Below are positions 46,142 through 58,285 of a stretch of DNA of 64,000 nt, one piece after another. The translations under genes and the position numbers were made by a program. Under the pieces are notes generated by a model. That model was not told the origin of the DNA, did not search any database, and worked only from the letters and a program-made list of their open reading frames with translations. Source of the stretch: Malania oleifera (taxonomy: Eukaryota > Streptophyta > Magnoliopsida > Santalales > Ximeniaceae); assembly GCF_029873635.1 (NCBI RefSeq), contig NC_080420.1:30309032-30373031 (forward strand), given 5' to 3'. Each line of letters opens with the position of its first letter. Positions within the stretch are counted from its first letter, which is position 1.

Positions 46142-46182
46142 TTTTGTGGTGGGTGGTAATGAATGGGTAGGTAGCATTGGTG

Positions 46183-46200
46183 TATCATATATAAATATAG
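46183..46200 (-). promoter_or_regulatory. TATA box of the AGP gene
   Basis: Minus-strand TATATTTATATATG lies about 45-60 bp upstream of the ATG at 46141, implying transcription starts around 46160, downstream of the 46177 ATG. Confidence 0.65.
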
Positions 46201-46299
46201 GGAGAGAGGAAACACTGGGAAGTGAAAAACGTTTTGGGGAATGGTGGAGGGAGAGATGTAGTGATCAAGTGAATGGTACATATCTTCTAATATGACTAG

Positions 46300-46780
46300 G
46301 CTATCTGGGCAGGAGCTTTGTCTAGATGGAACAGTTGGTGTGGTTTCAGCTTCACAAATCATAAGATGGCCCGCAAGGTTGGAGTCCTTTATTTAATAAT
46401 GAGAGCTTTGTTTTGTTGTTTGATTGTCCCTGTTTAGACTTTAAGTGTTTGATTGTCTCTCAATTTTTTTTAAGTCTAAAGGATTGACTTCTCAATGGCC
46501 TTGCCTGTTCTTTGCCAATACAATGTTGCATTCACTTCAGTTGGCAGGAAAATTTCATCTCTTCACACCAGGACTACACTAAATAAGCAGCGGTGGGATT
46601 TTGTGCGCGTTATAAAAATATTAAAAATGGGAAATTGTCGTAATGGGGCAAGATTCTACTAATTGAATGAGGCAAATACTAGAGGCACATTGAGTTTAAC
46701 TAGTTTGACATTATAATATTACACTTCTTTGACATTTTCCTTAATGAATTTGATTGATATAGTATTTTTTTTTTCTTTTG
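46300..46780. other. Region upstream of the AGP gene
   Basis: No gene or element recognised; probably the distal promoter of the AGP gene. Confidence 0.4.
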
Positions 46781-48170
46781 AAGATCTATTCACTCGCACA
46801 TCTAAGATCAAATGAACCCATCCTAAATATTTCTCATCAAAGCCTTTACACAGAAGATTTCACTTTTTTTTTTTAAACTACTTCCAAAAGTAACAATATC
46901 ATCTGCATATAAACAAAGCAATACAAAATATCATTTTCTTTTTAAAATTCAAGCATTTATTATATTTGTTAATGTAAAATCATAGTTCAATATTACCATA
47001 TCAAACTTCTTATGCTATTATTTCAGTGCTTGTTCTAGGCCATATAAAGATTTAATTAACCTACACTTTGTCTTCTTGTCCTTCAACTATAAAGTCTTTC
47101 TCCTTTTGTGCATATATATCTCCATTAAATCCCCATAAAAATATTTTTAAAAACTTGTTTTAACATCCATTTAGTGCATAAATAATATCTGCATGGAAGC
47201 TAAAGCTAACAATAATCTAATGGTGTTTATGTTAATTGCAAGTGAATATATATTCTATACATTTCTTCAGAGTAAACATTTTGAGTCATTACTTTGTTTT
47301 ACTTGTTTTAAAATACTTATTTGCAACCTATAGCTTTACTACATGAAGTAAATTAGATTCAAATTTATTGTGCATTATTGATTTAGTCTAATCGCTAATT
47401 GCTTTATTCAAAGAGATGGTTTTGTAGAAGATACAACTTCACTATAAGAAGTAAGATTGCCTTCAACTAAAAATAAGTAAAAGTTCTCTTCAAAGTTTTG
47501 TTGGGGAAGAGGTAGGTTTTGGAGGTGATGTCCAAAATACAATGGTCCAAAAAAACCTTTCCCAAGTCCAATCAGCACTAAGTAGAATAATTAATTATCC
47601 AAAAATAGAAATAGATAGCAACCAAATAAACAAAATCGGCCACACAATCACAAAGAAAATACCAAGATTTACATGAAAACCCTTCGATGTGAAGGGAAAA
47701 ACCACGGGACCAAAGTTCACTTCTAATCTTCCACTATTTCAAATTAGTAGGTTACAAGAGGCCTTCCCTAGTTAAAACTAGAGGCATACATCAACAACAA
47801 TCATCAAAAATCACAAATTCTTGGCATAGAAAAATAATATGAGTCATCACCATCAAGGTAAAATCAAACTTGAATGAGAAATGGAGTGATCTCGCCCAAA
47901 ATAGGGACTGTTGTCCAAGCCACAAAACCAAAGTTGCAAAATTCTAAATGACAATCTAACGCAAGAATAAAGAAGGATGAGTCACAAACAATCTATCAAA
48001 ATTTCATCTCAATTGGACAAGAAATCGTCATCTGATCATCAATGTCAAGCTGATTGCGCAAGCACCTTCAATCCTGAATTTTCAGCAAATAATTTTCTTC
48101 TCTCTGTCACTTTTTTTAGTTGTCCCAAGGATGCACGAAGTTCTCTTTTTCTACAGTGATAGCTTCCCAA
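46781..48170 (-). mobile_element. copia remnant: LTR piece joined to RT
   Basis: Minus strand. 47480-46790 encodes degraded copia RT: KAIGCK near 47325, MDVKTSF near 47165, DFIVEGQEDKVCRLIKSLYG (47095-47035), and the catalytic box LCLYADDI (about 46915-46890). Immediately upstream, 48170-47495 has an R-U5-like stretch with GGTTTTTCCCTTCACATCG and ATGTAAATCTTGGTATTTTC, typical of some copia LTRs. gag, protease and integrase are missing between the two. Confidence 0.7.
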
Positions 48171-48179
48171 AAAAGTATT

Positions 48180-49104
48180 TATTTACTTCTCAAAAAATGA
48201 CCCTCCATCTTCCAAAGAAAGCTGCATTCGACTAATAAAGACCCACTCCTTTCTAAGATAACAATTGAGATACCAAGGGGATTTAAATCATTCTCATTAT
48301 CGTTCTTCCCTTCTATTCTAACCCCCACTATGGATTTGCCTTTGTCAGGAACTGGAGGAACAGGGCAGATACCATTATTCTCCTTAGCTGCATCTTCAAC
48401 TGCAAACTTTGAGGAAGCCTTACTATCATTTTTTAACTCTTCTTAGGGGTCTTCAGGGACCAAAATCGTCTTGCCATCATCTGCATTAGACTGGTCAACC
48501 CCAGGGTTTTTTCCTTCTTCCACCACCCTTATAGGGCTGGATGTAGCCACCTTTTCATTTTCTGCCCCTACAATTCCATAGGCATCAACAACTTCCTTAG
48601 TGTTTGGTAGCCTGGCATTCATCTTGGGTCTATACTGAGCAACATGAGGTTTTTTTACCCCATCTCTAGGACCGCAAAAAGCCTTAGAGTGGCCAATGGA
48701 CTGACGGAACCTCGGAAGTTCTTCATACACTATTTCTTGGGAGATCTCAACTTCATCTGGAAGTAGAATTTTAACTCTGTGCTTAACTTCTTGTGTTATG
48801 TATATCTCTACCATGGCTCAAGCATAGGATATTCTACCCTTGGAAGTGGTTAATTTATCCATACATAGAGGTCTGCCAATTACTGAACAGATCCTTCCAA
48901 TAGCTTCAAGGGACCATATTTCAAAAGGGAGATCCTTTTGTTGAACCTAGACAGGAACAACCATTCTATGCTCCAAACCAAATTGAAAGAATTTGGGCAT
49001 TTTCTTGAGGATTAGAGTTCTTCCATGTATAAAGTAAGGACCTTTCTGTAAGACCTCATTAAGATCGTCCTCCCTTTAGAATTTAAGAACAATCCAATCC
49101 TTAT
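48180..49104 (-). mobile_element. LINE ORF1 fragment (DUF4283-type RNA-binding region)
   Basis: Minus strand from 49104 encodes, with frameshifts, the typical ORF1 domain of plant L1: VLQKGPYFIHGRTLILKKMP (49060-48995), then IGRPLCMDKLTTSKGRISYA (about 48885-48820), LPDEVEISQEIVYEELP and SIGHSKAFCG (48765-48680). In the last of these the CCHC knuckle is reduced. It lies head to head with the next feature. Confidence 0.75.
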
Positions 49105-49690
49105 CATGCTGGGAATTAAAAGGAAACTACCTACATGTGATAGACTCATTGGTTTTGATGGAGATTTGAACTGTATCTTTTGCTGCCAGGAGCATGAATC
49201 CATTGATCATATATTTTTTAATTGCAGGTTCTCCTCCCAGGTTTGGAACACAATTAGAGGTTGGCTGGGGTTCAACAGGGCTATGACAACACTAAAAGCT
49301 GCAGTGAAATGGCTATGAAAAGAGGTCAGGGGCACTGGAATACATTCAGTAGGCAAGAGAGTTGGCCTGACCTCTACTATTTATCTCATATGGAATGCCA
49401 GGAATAGAAAAAGATTTGAAGGAAAATCCATATCCCCAAAGGAGCCGATAGTGACCATCCAGAAACATATACACAGTGGTCTATGACAGATTTGGGCTAC
49501 ACATAGTTGGAGGAATATAATCTCAATTTGGATCTTGTTGTATGAGTTTTGGATTTGTAATTGGCCAAAATGCCCTTGGAATGCCCAGGTTCTTTTGTGT
49601 TCCTGTGTGTTGACTTATTGCTTGCAATTTAGATGGGACTTATATGTCTCCCCTATACCTGGGTATGTCCGAAGTTCCATCTTAAATTAT
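49105..49690 (+). mobile_element. LINE ORF2 C-terminal fragment (zf-RVT)
   Basis: Plus strand encodes GFDGDLNCIFCCQEHESIDH and IFFNCRFSSQVWNTI (49150-49255), the zinc-binding motif C-x2-C...H-x4-C near the end of plant L1 ORF2. Stops follow. It ends around 49690 with TTTTTATTAGTAGGAGG and no clear A-run. The junction with the opposite-strand ORF1 piece is at about 49105. Confidence 0.75.
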
Positions 49691-50583
49691 TTTTATTAGT
49701 AGGAGGTGTTTTATAAAAATAGTAAAAGTGAAAGGTTCAAAAATTCTACTGTACAAGTTAACTATTGATTATCTATTTTATTTTTAGATGGAAACATGTT
49801 TTAACAAGCAAAGAATTAATCATATTTATTAGCCCCCATTTGAAACTAGAAAAAATATTATGCAAAGTAGAAGAAAAAAAATTCAAAAATATCTACTTTT
49901 AATTGTTTGGTTATCAAGGAAAATAGGAAAAAAAAATTAAAAATATACCAATCTAGTGAATAAAAGTTTGACATTACATGTTATCAATATTTTATTTTTC
50001 TTAATTTCAACCTATAATTTTTTTTATTTTTAATAATAAATAAAATGAACGAGTTTCCTTATTTTCCTTTAAACATACCCTTAAAATTCTATTATTTTCC
50101 TTAATCATATTTAAGTATTTAGTTTTTTTATTATAATTGATCTTGCACTATGATTTTATAAATGTTGACTTACTAAATACTTCATCCTCAGTCTTAATTA
50201 GATATATGTAAAAAAAAAAAATTTGTATTATTATCAATAGATATTGCAATATATTTGTTACTGTCTCTGGTAAAATTAGAACCACAAACATCATTGTGGA
50301 CTCTCTTTTACAATAATAATGTCTATAGATTTCTTTATAAGCTTTCATAATTTGTTTAGCTTGCATTATATTTCACATTTATTACTAAAATCTAGTTTTA
50401 AGACTTAAATTTCAATTTTTTTATAAAATTAATATGCCCCAAGCTCTTAGGCCAAAAATTACTAGATTCTAAAAGGATGCTTGAGCCATGCTTGGATGTA
50501 ATTTTTATCCCCGTCAACACTATTGTTTTATCTAATATTGAAGAATTAATAATTTTGATAATGTAATAAATAATTACCAAAAA
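49691..50583. other. AT-rich intergenic DNA
   Basis: No gene or element recognised. Confidence 0.4.
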
Positions 50584-50770
50584 AACCAAAACCAAGAGTA
50601 AGATTGCTCCTTTATTATCGATTAGTTGCAGGCTCGAATTCAATAAAACAGCCTATTTACATAAAAGTAGGTATAAAACTGCATACTCTGACGATCCTAT
50701 CCCCATGTCCTCCTGCAAAGTAAGGAGCTTTATGGCCGAGGGAAAGTGCTTTTTTCTATAAAAATAAATA
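50584..50770 (+). mobile_element. Au-like SINE with target duplications
   Basis: About 187 bp flanked by AATAAATAATTACCAAAAA (50565-50583) and AATAAATAATTACCGAAAA (50771-50789). It contains a Pol III B-box-like GGCTCGAATTC (50632-50642), AAAACAGCCTATTTACAT, CTCTGACGATCC and GGAGCTTTATGG, matching the body of plant Au SINEs from memory. It ends T-rich then A-rich. The A box is poor, so it is old. Confidence 0.72.
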
Positions 50771-50789
50771 AATAAATAATTACCGAAAA

Positions 50790-51413
50790 GACTCGATCCT
50801 TTTTATATTTGTAAGACAAGTTTCAAGAATGCCAAGATTGGGATAAAAATAGTAATGCTAACAAACCTATCAAACCAACCTAACCTACCCCATCAATGGA
50901 CTGTGATAGCCACCCTAACATAGCCTAAACACTGGTATGCAGTCTCCATCACATACAAGGAGGAAGGCAGTAAAATAAAACCCTCTGTTTTGGGATCTCT
51001 TCAACCAAGCGACGCCTTGCCCAGAGGCAGGGCCATTTCAACCACTTTGCGGGGCAGATAGAGACCACCACATTTCCACTAAATCTGCAAATCGTGAGAC
51101 AACAAAAAAGCCTAAACCCAATTGCACATTTTTCTCTTTTTAATCGTTTGAAGAATTCCATCTGTAATGAAGCACAGCAATGGCAAGCAGTTTGAATCCA
51201 TGATATAAATCTAGGCAAGCCGTGGAGTAATACTCTATTTTGGACTTAAATGCCCTTGGATGTGACAAAGACTACACCCCATGAATTTCATTAACTTGTA
51301 AGATACAGGATATTATTGATACTTCAGAAATAAGCTCAATTGGAAAAAATAATGACACGATTTCCTAATATAATTTCGTAGCTTGAAGAAATGGAAAGCC
51401 CCGGAACCATCCC
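50790..51413. other. Intergenic DNA downstream of TADA
   Basis: No gene recognised; probably includes the 3' untranslated region of the TADA gene just below 51414. Confidence 0.4.
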
Positions 51414-52674
51414 TTACAAACAGAACATTATGTGGAAGATATCATGAATTTTAGAGATGAATTTTGACGGATGGTGTGAAACAGGAATGCATGAAGATGG
51501 GGGAGGAGGGTTGGGTTTTTTCTCCTTTCTCCTCCTCAGCTGGAAGAACTGCTGCATTGCATCTGCGCACTCAGATGCCAATACCCCTCGCCGTATGTTC
51601 ATTTTTGGGTGGAATGGGTGGACCGGGGCAGGAGGCTTGTCTGTAATTTCTGAGCCATTTCCTCCTTCACCGCTATGAGGGAAGAGTCTGCAAATCAACG
51701 TTTATAGTTGAAATTTAGCAAACCTTTTAACTTCAAAATAATCTCTCATTTGTTTGACAGATCTAGTTGTATTTGACATTAGCTACTAGAAGAAATTTAA
51801 TAACAGAAACACTACAGCTCTTCTGTCAATTTAAATATTCTCCATATTATTGTAATAAAAACTTGTGTCTCTGTCGGTTCTGTTTAGGCAGGCTGGAAAA
51901 CATGGTAGGTGAAGGCTGCATTTCATATGGATTTCAATTTCAATCAGTTCCAGCCTCTTCTGGTTATTCCAGCATCAGATCAGTAATGCAGAAATGCAGG
52001 AACCAGTTCACTAATACATCAATTAAATAATGATAAAAAATTTACAAAGTATTCAAAGTAATGATGTTTCTATCCAGTATGCCATATGATGATACATGAC
52101 ATGTTGAAGCTAACTAATAAAATTCATAGTTAAAAGGATCAGAGGATTCATTAACAGAATACTGACGCTGCTCGTATATCCTAGACCTCAAACGTGAGCA
52201 TTGTTTACTTATTCAGTAAAGACTGTATATACATTTATTTTGTTATGTGAGGTTCAACATTCCATTTATGTTCAACAACAGTCTAATATATGAGAACAGA
52301 ATTAGGCACCATGTTTTATCAGGCTCCAGCATGACTGTATGACCACAATATGAATGATATCATTTGAAGAACATGACCAGTCCTTGCCCATAAGTCAAAT
52401 AGATAGAGACAACATATCCAATTCTAGTGATATTTCAAGACAATACTAGAAAGTTGTCAGTAACTAAGAAAAAGCTACAATGAAATTTTTCTTTTAAGAA
52501 AAAAAAATCCAAAACAAACAAAAAAACAAGAATGTGAAACACATACCTTATCCAGCTGCCATCAGCTCCTAGAAGCTTATTAGGGGCTCCCCACACTAGA
52601 CTGTCAATCCTAGCTTGAAGTATGGCTCCAGCACACATAGGGCATGGTTCAAGTGTCACATAAAGTGTTGTCTC
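51414..52674 (-). CDS. TADA: Plastid tRNA adenosine deaminase, last two exons
   Basis: Two exons are seen: 52674-52547 and 51687-51414, with an 859-bp intron (ATAAG|GTATG and TTTGCAG|ACTC). The first encodes [20 protein letters not shown] and continues to GADGSWI: this is the zinc-binding PCPMC motif of the tRNA A34 deaminases. The second encodes [20 protein letters not shown] and [20 protein letters not shown], then a Pro/Ser-rich tail ending at the stop at 51414. The C-terminal wording matches plant TADA, which converts A34 to inosine in plastid tRNA-Arg(ACG). The catalytic HAE exon and the very long N-terminal exon are not in the window. 5' of the first exon lies a large nested TE block (53070 onward), so the gene either has a huge intron reaching beyond 64000 or is truncated. 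Confidence 0.85.
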
Positions 52675-53775
52675 CTGAAGAAAAATAATTGGGAATGTCA
52701 AGTTGAATAACTTTAATGAAAAAAGAAACAGCTTCATGCGAGAAAAAGCAATTAACATTAATTGTTGAGAAAAAAAATGTTTTTAAGTAGTGCCAGCAGT
52801 GGTTTGAACTGTGAAGATGCAAGGCATGAGATTGCACCCCAAGCAAGGCAAGGTGTAAGCCTCAAGGCTTTGGGCCTAAGCCTTTTGCCTTTGGCAATTT
52901 AATTATAATTTTCAAATATATATACATTGTAGTATAAAAAACAGAAATTTAATTAAATAAATTATGAAATCAGTTATATAAAACTCCAACACTTCAAATT
53001 CACAAAATTCAAGCTGTCTTTGCACATGAATTATCAAGCTACAGTCGCGTGCCTATCCAAGGATGAGTTACCTTTCTGGCCAGTAAAAATAAATAAACAG
53101 CAGGGTGCTATGGGAATATAAAATTAGAAGGTTAAACAATGGAAGCAGGGTGAAGACCTTGTATAATGTGAGGGTATTATTGTAGTTGTAATGCATGGAT
53201 GGATAGGCCATTGCGTGGAACTCATAGTGCTATTGCATTTCATTGCAATGAGATAATACATGGCATGCCTTTATATAGGCATGGAAGTCAGTTACAAGGT
53301 GGGCTGGCCAACTTGGGCATTAAATGCATGGCCAACTCTTAATTTGTAATATTGGCATAATCTCTAAATTCCTCGAATTTTCCTGCTAATTCTCTGCCTT
53401 GGTTAATGAGTCCACCAGCTGCTCTTTGGTGTGTACAAATTGTAAATGAATTTCTCCTTTCTGCACCCTCATAAAGTGATTTCATAGGTCTTTGTTGTGG
53501 GTTACTGGATTCTTCATCATAGCAATCGCAGATATATTGTCACAGTAAATAGTTGTGGGAGCATCAACAAATTAGCCATACTGCTCCACATGCCATGTCT
53601 GTCGAAATGTAATCTGCTCTGTTTTTTGCTTTTTGGGTGCCCGTGGAATTATTTAAGATCCCAAGCAAAATATATATCCAAATGTGCTCCTCTGGTCATC
53701 AATCAATCCTTCCCAGTCAATGTCAGTGTATCCGACAAGCTTGTTCTCTTTTCCCTAACATATCTAATACCAAAA

Positions 53776-56700
53776 TTTTTTTTTTTTTTTTTTTTTGGTA
53801 AAAGAGGGCGGCACCTCCTAATTTTATTAGAAAACCCCTGACTTATGACGAAAGAATACCGTGGTTCCAAGCTTGAGACTTTGGGACAACAACAGCAAAC
53901 TCCAAGACCCTAAATAAAACTAACTTAACCAACATAAACCAAAGACCAGCAACCAAACAAAAAAGCCAAGAACTAAACCACTAAAAGTGGAAAACAAGCA
54001 AAACTCCAAAAGATAATACAAAACATCATGAGCGCAAAGAAGGAGAACCCAACAAATCCAATCGAATCATTCCCCTGACTTGCTGAGGAAGATCATCCTA
54101 ACAACGATATGATCGAGAAATACTAGATTCACCCTATTTGGCAAAGAAATCTACATTTTTATTCGCCTCCCTATAACATGTTCCACTTTGAACTGTATGC
54201 CTCTCAATGTTAGCATAAGCTCTTCCCACAATTCCCATAAGTTCCAAACCAAGCACTTCCCAGAATTTATTCACTGAACCAACAAAGCAGAGTCACAAGC
54301 AATCTCCACTTGATCAAATCCAAGATCTTTGCACAGATTAATCCCTAAAATAATCGCCTTCAATTCAGTCATGTTATTTGTTCCATAACCTAATAATGAG
54401 GAAGAAGCTACTTTAAATAAACATTTTTCATCTCTTATCACGCCTCCACCACCACAATTACCTGGGTTACCTCTACAGCTCCCATCCACATTCAACTTAA
54501 CCCAACCTATCCCAGGTTTCACCATCTGACTACACGAACCCTCACATTTTTTACTTGAATATCCAAAGCACAAAGGACTCCAATATCCATGCAAGAAGCA
54601 GGTGCACATTTATTTAACTTGTCTGAAATGGATCTCAGCCAATATTTAATATCAAGTCACACGGTTCTCACCGAATCATAAATTGATTCCATCTTGGCCC
54701 TACATCAACGAGTCCAGAGTCTCCAAATGATGAGACTAGGTATAAGACCTACCAAAATGCCTAACTATGAGGCCTGTCTTGCACAACTAAACCAGACATT
54801 AACTCTGTCTTTCCAAGTACTTGTTGCCATACAACTAACACCCAACGCCACTGCTGCTTTTTTCCATACCTCCTGAGCAAAAGATCCAGTGCAAAACACA
54901 TAGTCTAGAGATTCAATCTTGGCATTTGAACAACAATCACATCGAGGGGCCATCTGAACACCTACTTCTTTAATACGAGTATCAACCGGAAGACGAGCGA
55001 ACCAAGACATCCACATACAAATTGACACCCTTTTTGGCAACATAGGATGCCAGATCCATTTTGCAACTGAGAATTCCTTTTTATGCTCCCTTATAATTTC
55101 CCAAGTAAAGTGGTGAATTTCCCATCTGTTGAAGGTTCCCAAATTACTATATCTGGACCCTCCTTGCAAGAAATAGCAGAGTTCATTACTTCCTCAGTCT
55201 GATCTTCACCCAACAGATCCACTAATAAATCAACATTCCACCCATCTCTATCCCAACAATCTCGAGTTCGTAGCTTATGGTTACTGATTTCCTGAACCTT
55301 AGCAAAAAGGGGACCGGAGGCTAACCAACGATCAAACCAGAAAGAAGCCGACCCTTCTTTAATTCAAACACGGACATGCTCTAAAACTTCTAGAATCACA
55401 CAAACAATCGATCTCCAAAATCTGGTTCCTTTATCTAGTTTCATTTCTCTCAGGTGGTGTTTCTTATACAAATACTTGGCTTTAAAGAATTGAGTCCACA
55501 GATTATCCATAGTTAACAATTTCCACACAAACTTCATATGCAATGATTTTTTTACCTCCTCCAAATCCCTAACACCCAAACCACCCTCACAAACAAGCTT
55601 ACATATATTAGACTAGGAACACCAATTCATTTTCCTTTTGTCATTTACTCCACTCCAAAAAAAATTCGATAACATAGAATTTATCTTTTTGAAGATAGTA
55701 TTAGGAATGTCCAATACCGCCAATTGATGAACCACCATTGATGAAAATACATGCTTAATTAAAATTAGGCGGCCCCCTTGAGATAAAAGCTTAAATTTCC
55801 AACCCGCTATCTTTTTCCTCAATTTATCAACTAGGGATTCTAAAATACGGGCCGTAAGACGTCTCGATACCAAAGGAACACCCAAGAATGTAGCAAGGAA
55901 ACCTCCTTCCGCAAAGCCAGTTGTCTTTAACATCTCTTCCGAGCAAAAGCAATTCTCTTTGACAAAATGACTTTTCTTTATTTATCAATTGACCAAACCA
56001 ATCCTCATACTTCTTCAGAGTCTTAATAAGCATTCGAATGGAATTCTCTTGCCATTCGCAAAAATAAGAATGTCATCTGCATAGAGAAGGTGAGATACCA
56101 AAGGCGCCCCACAAGGATGATAGTAAGCCCCTATCTTATTCTCCATAAAATTTTTCTTTAGAAGCCGAGAGAGAACTTCCTGTAAAATAATAAATAGATA
56201 AGGAGATAGAGGATCTTCTTGGCAAAGCCCTCGAGAAGGTTTAAAGAAACATTTACAAGTGTCATTCATCATAATGGAGAACCAAAGAGAGGAAACACAT
56301 TCCGCAACTAAACCACATAATCTTCGTGAGAAACCAAAGCTTTCCAGAACCAAGTTTTAAAAAATCCCAATCGACCCTATCATATGCCTTAGCCATGTCC
56401 ACTTTGATCATTACATTTGCACCATTTGACTTTTTATGCAAAGAATGAACCATTTCTTGTGCCAAAGAAATATTTTCAAATATACTTCTACCAGGAATGA
56501 AAGCTCCCTGTTCCGGAGAAATCAATGCAGACAATAAACCTGTTATCCTTGCAACAATAATTTTTGAAAAAATTTTGTAGATAATACTACAAAGACTAAT
56601 AGGCCTAAACTTGTCAAAACTCTGAGAATTCTAAACTTTTGGGATTAGAACAATGTAAGAAGCAGAATAAAATCTAGGAAGAGGAGACCCAGCAAAAAAA

Positions 56701-58285
56701 TCTCTAGCTGCATCGATCACGTCTTCTTTTACAATATCCCAGCAATCCTAGAAAAAAGCCGAACCAAAACCATCCGGACCTGGGCTACTATTTCTCGGGA
56801 TAGAAAGAATAGCATCCCTTACCTCCACCTCAGACGGTTCACGACAAAGATCAATATTCTCCTCTTTAAAAACCATAGGAGATATTATATCAACAAGGTT
56901 AGTTGTTCGATTGGGTCCTACGCCTGTTAAGAAAGTTCGAAAATATCTTACTGCACCCTCATGAACAGCCTCCATAGAATCCAACACTTCTCCATTTGGA
57001 AGTTTCAATGAATGAATCATAGTCTTCTTCCTCCTTTGGTTCACAAATGCATGAAAGAACTTTGTATTGTTATCCCCCGCCTCCAACCGTTTCTTTTTGG
57101 CTAGCTGAAAAATACGAATCTCCTCCCTCTTTTCCCATGCTTCCAACTCGAGTTTAGTAAGGAAAAAATCTTCCTCCATTTCTGGCGAATACCCTTCCTG
57201 AAGCTGAGCCTCTAAAGCCTTCATACTTTCCTCCAATTTTTTAATATTTTGATGTACATGTCCAAAAACCTATTTTGTTCCAGTTTCGAATTGCAACTTT
57301 CGTATGTTTCAATTTACCAGCAAGTCTAACTAAACCCGAACCATGAGACTCCTCCCTCCAGGCTTCCTCCACGCAAGACTTAAAAGACTGGTGCGTGCTT
57401 CACATATTCTGATACCTGAAGGGAGAAGGACCATACCGATGCAGATTTCTATGAAATCGAATAATCAATGGGTTATGATCTAAAGTACTCTTTTCATACT
57501 CAAAATAAATATTTGGCAAAACTTGGAGAAGATTTGAATTATAGAGCACCCTATCCAATTTTGCCCAACTCTGAGAATTACCACTGTGACCATTACAACA
57601 AGACATGTTGTTGCCAGTACCAACCAAATCCATAAGACCCAATGCAGATTTCTATGAAATCAAATAATCAGTGGGTTATGATTTGAAGTCCTCTTTCCAT
57701 ACTCAAAATAAATATTTGGCAAAACTTAGAGAAGATTCAAATTATAGAGCACCCTATCCAGTTTTGCCCAACTCCGAGAATTACCACTGTGACCATTACA
57801 CCAAGACATGTTGTTGCCAGTACCAACCAAATCCATAAAACCAAAGTTGTCCAAGCAATTGTTAAATTCCTCCATAGCCGATAACGGCCTCATATGACCA
57901 CCAATACGTTCTGAATCTGAACAGATGATATTAAAATCTCCCGACACTAACCAAGGGAAATTATCCCTCTTAACAAACTCCAAATCATTCCAAAGTTCTC
58001 GGCGATCTGTTTGACGACATTTAGCATAAACAAAAGAAGCCAAGAAAATCTGGTCCACAGAACTAAAAATACCCGAAATAACTTGATCAGACATATGTTG
58101 TAACTCAAAGTGCACTTCCTCTTCCCAAAATATCCAAATTTTACCCCCCCACTGAAGCATTCGCACAAAAATTCAAAAAATTTAGAAAGTCAACCTATTG
58201 CGACGTCAAACTTTCATCAGAAAATGGCTCTGAAAGAACCAAAATAGAAGGCGAAAAATTCCTCATTAACTTTTGTAAAATTCTT
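53776..58285 (-). mobile_element. L1 LINE inserted in the copia RT/RNase H
   Basis: About 4.5 kb, minus strand, with a T-run on the plus strand at 53776-53796 (the A-tail). The endonuclease (58285-57400) has FSPSILVLSEPF, PWLVSGDFNIICS, NSRSWAKLDRVLYN. RT has SPEQGAFIPGRSIFENISLA (56519-56460), VDMAKAYDRVDWDFL (56400-56355), PLSPYLFIILQEVLSR, and HLLYADDILIFANG (about 56095-56055). A zf-RVT region (55085-54860: WIWHPMLPKRVSICMWMSWF and CDCCSNAKIESLDYVFC) is followed by a terminal RNase H (GWVKLNVDGSCRGNPGNCGG, 54518-54460). ORF2 is nearly full length but has many stops; ORF1 is absent, so it is 5'-truncated. Confidence 0.87.
57441..57846 (-). repeat. 203-bp tandem duplication in the LINE endonuclease
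   Basis: GCAGATTTCTATGAAAT begins at 57441 and again at 57644; the following 200 bp match with a few changes. The period is not a multiple of three, so it shifts the frame. Confidence 0.88.

Noticed and set aside
46142-46177. Upstream in-frame ATG of the AGP gene
   Set aside because: It lies just downstream of the TATA box, likely before the transcript start, and would bury the signal peptide.
52675-53070. Possible TADA exon with the HAE motif directly upstream
   Set aside because: I read the minus strand here and found no HAE-containing segment with splice sites.
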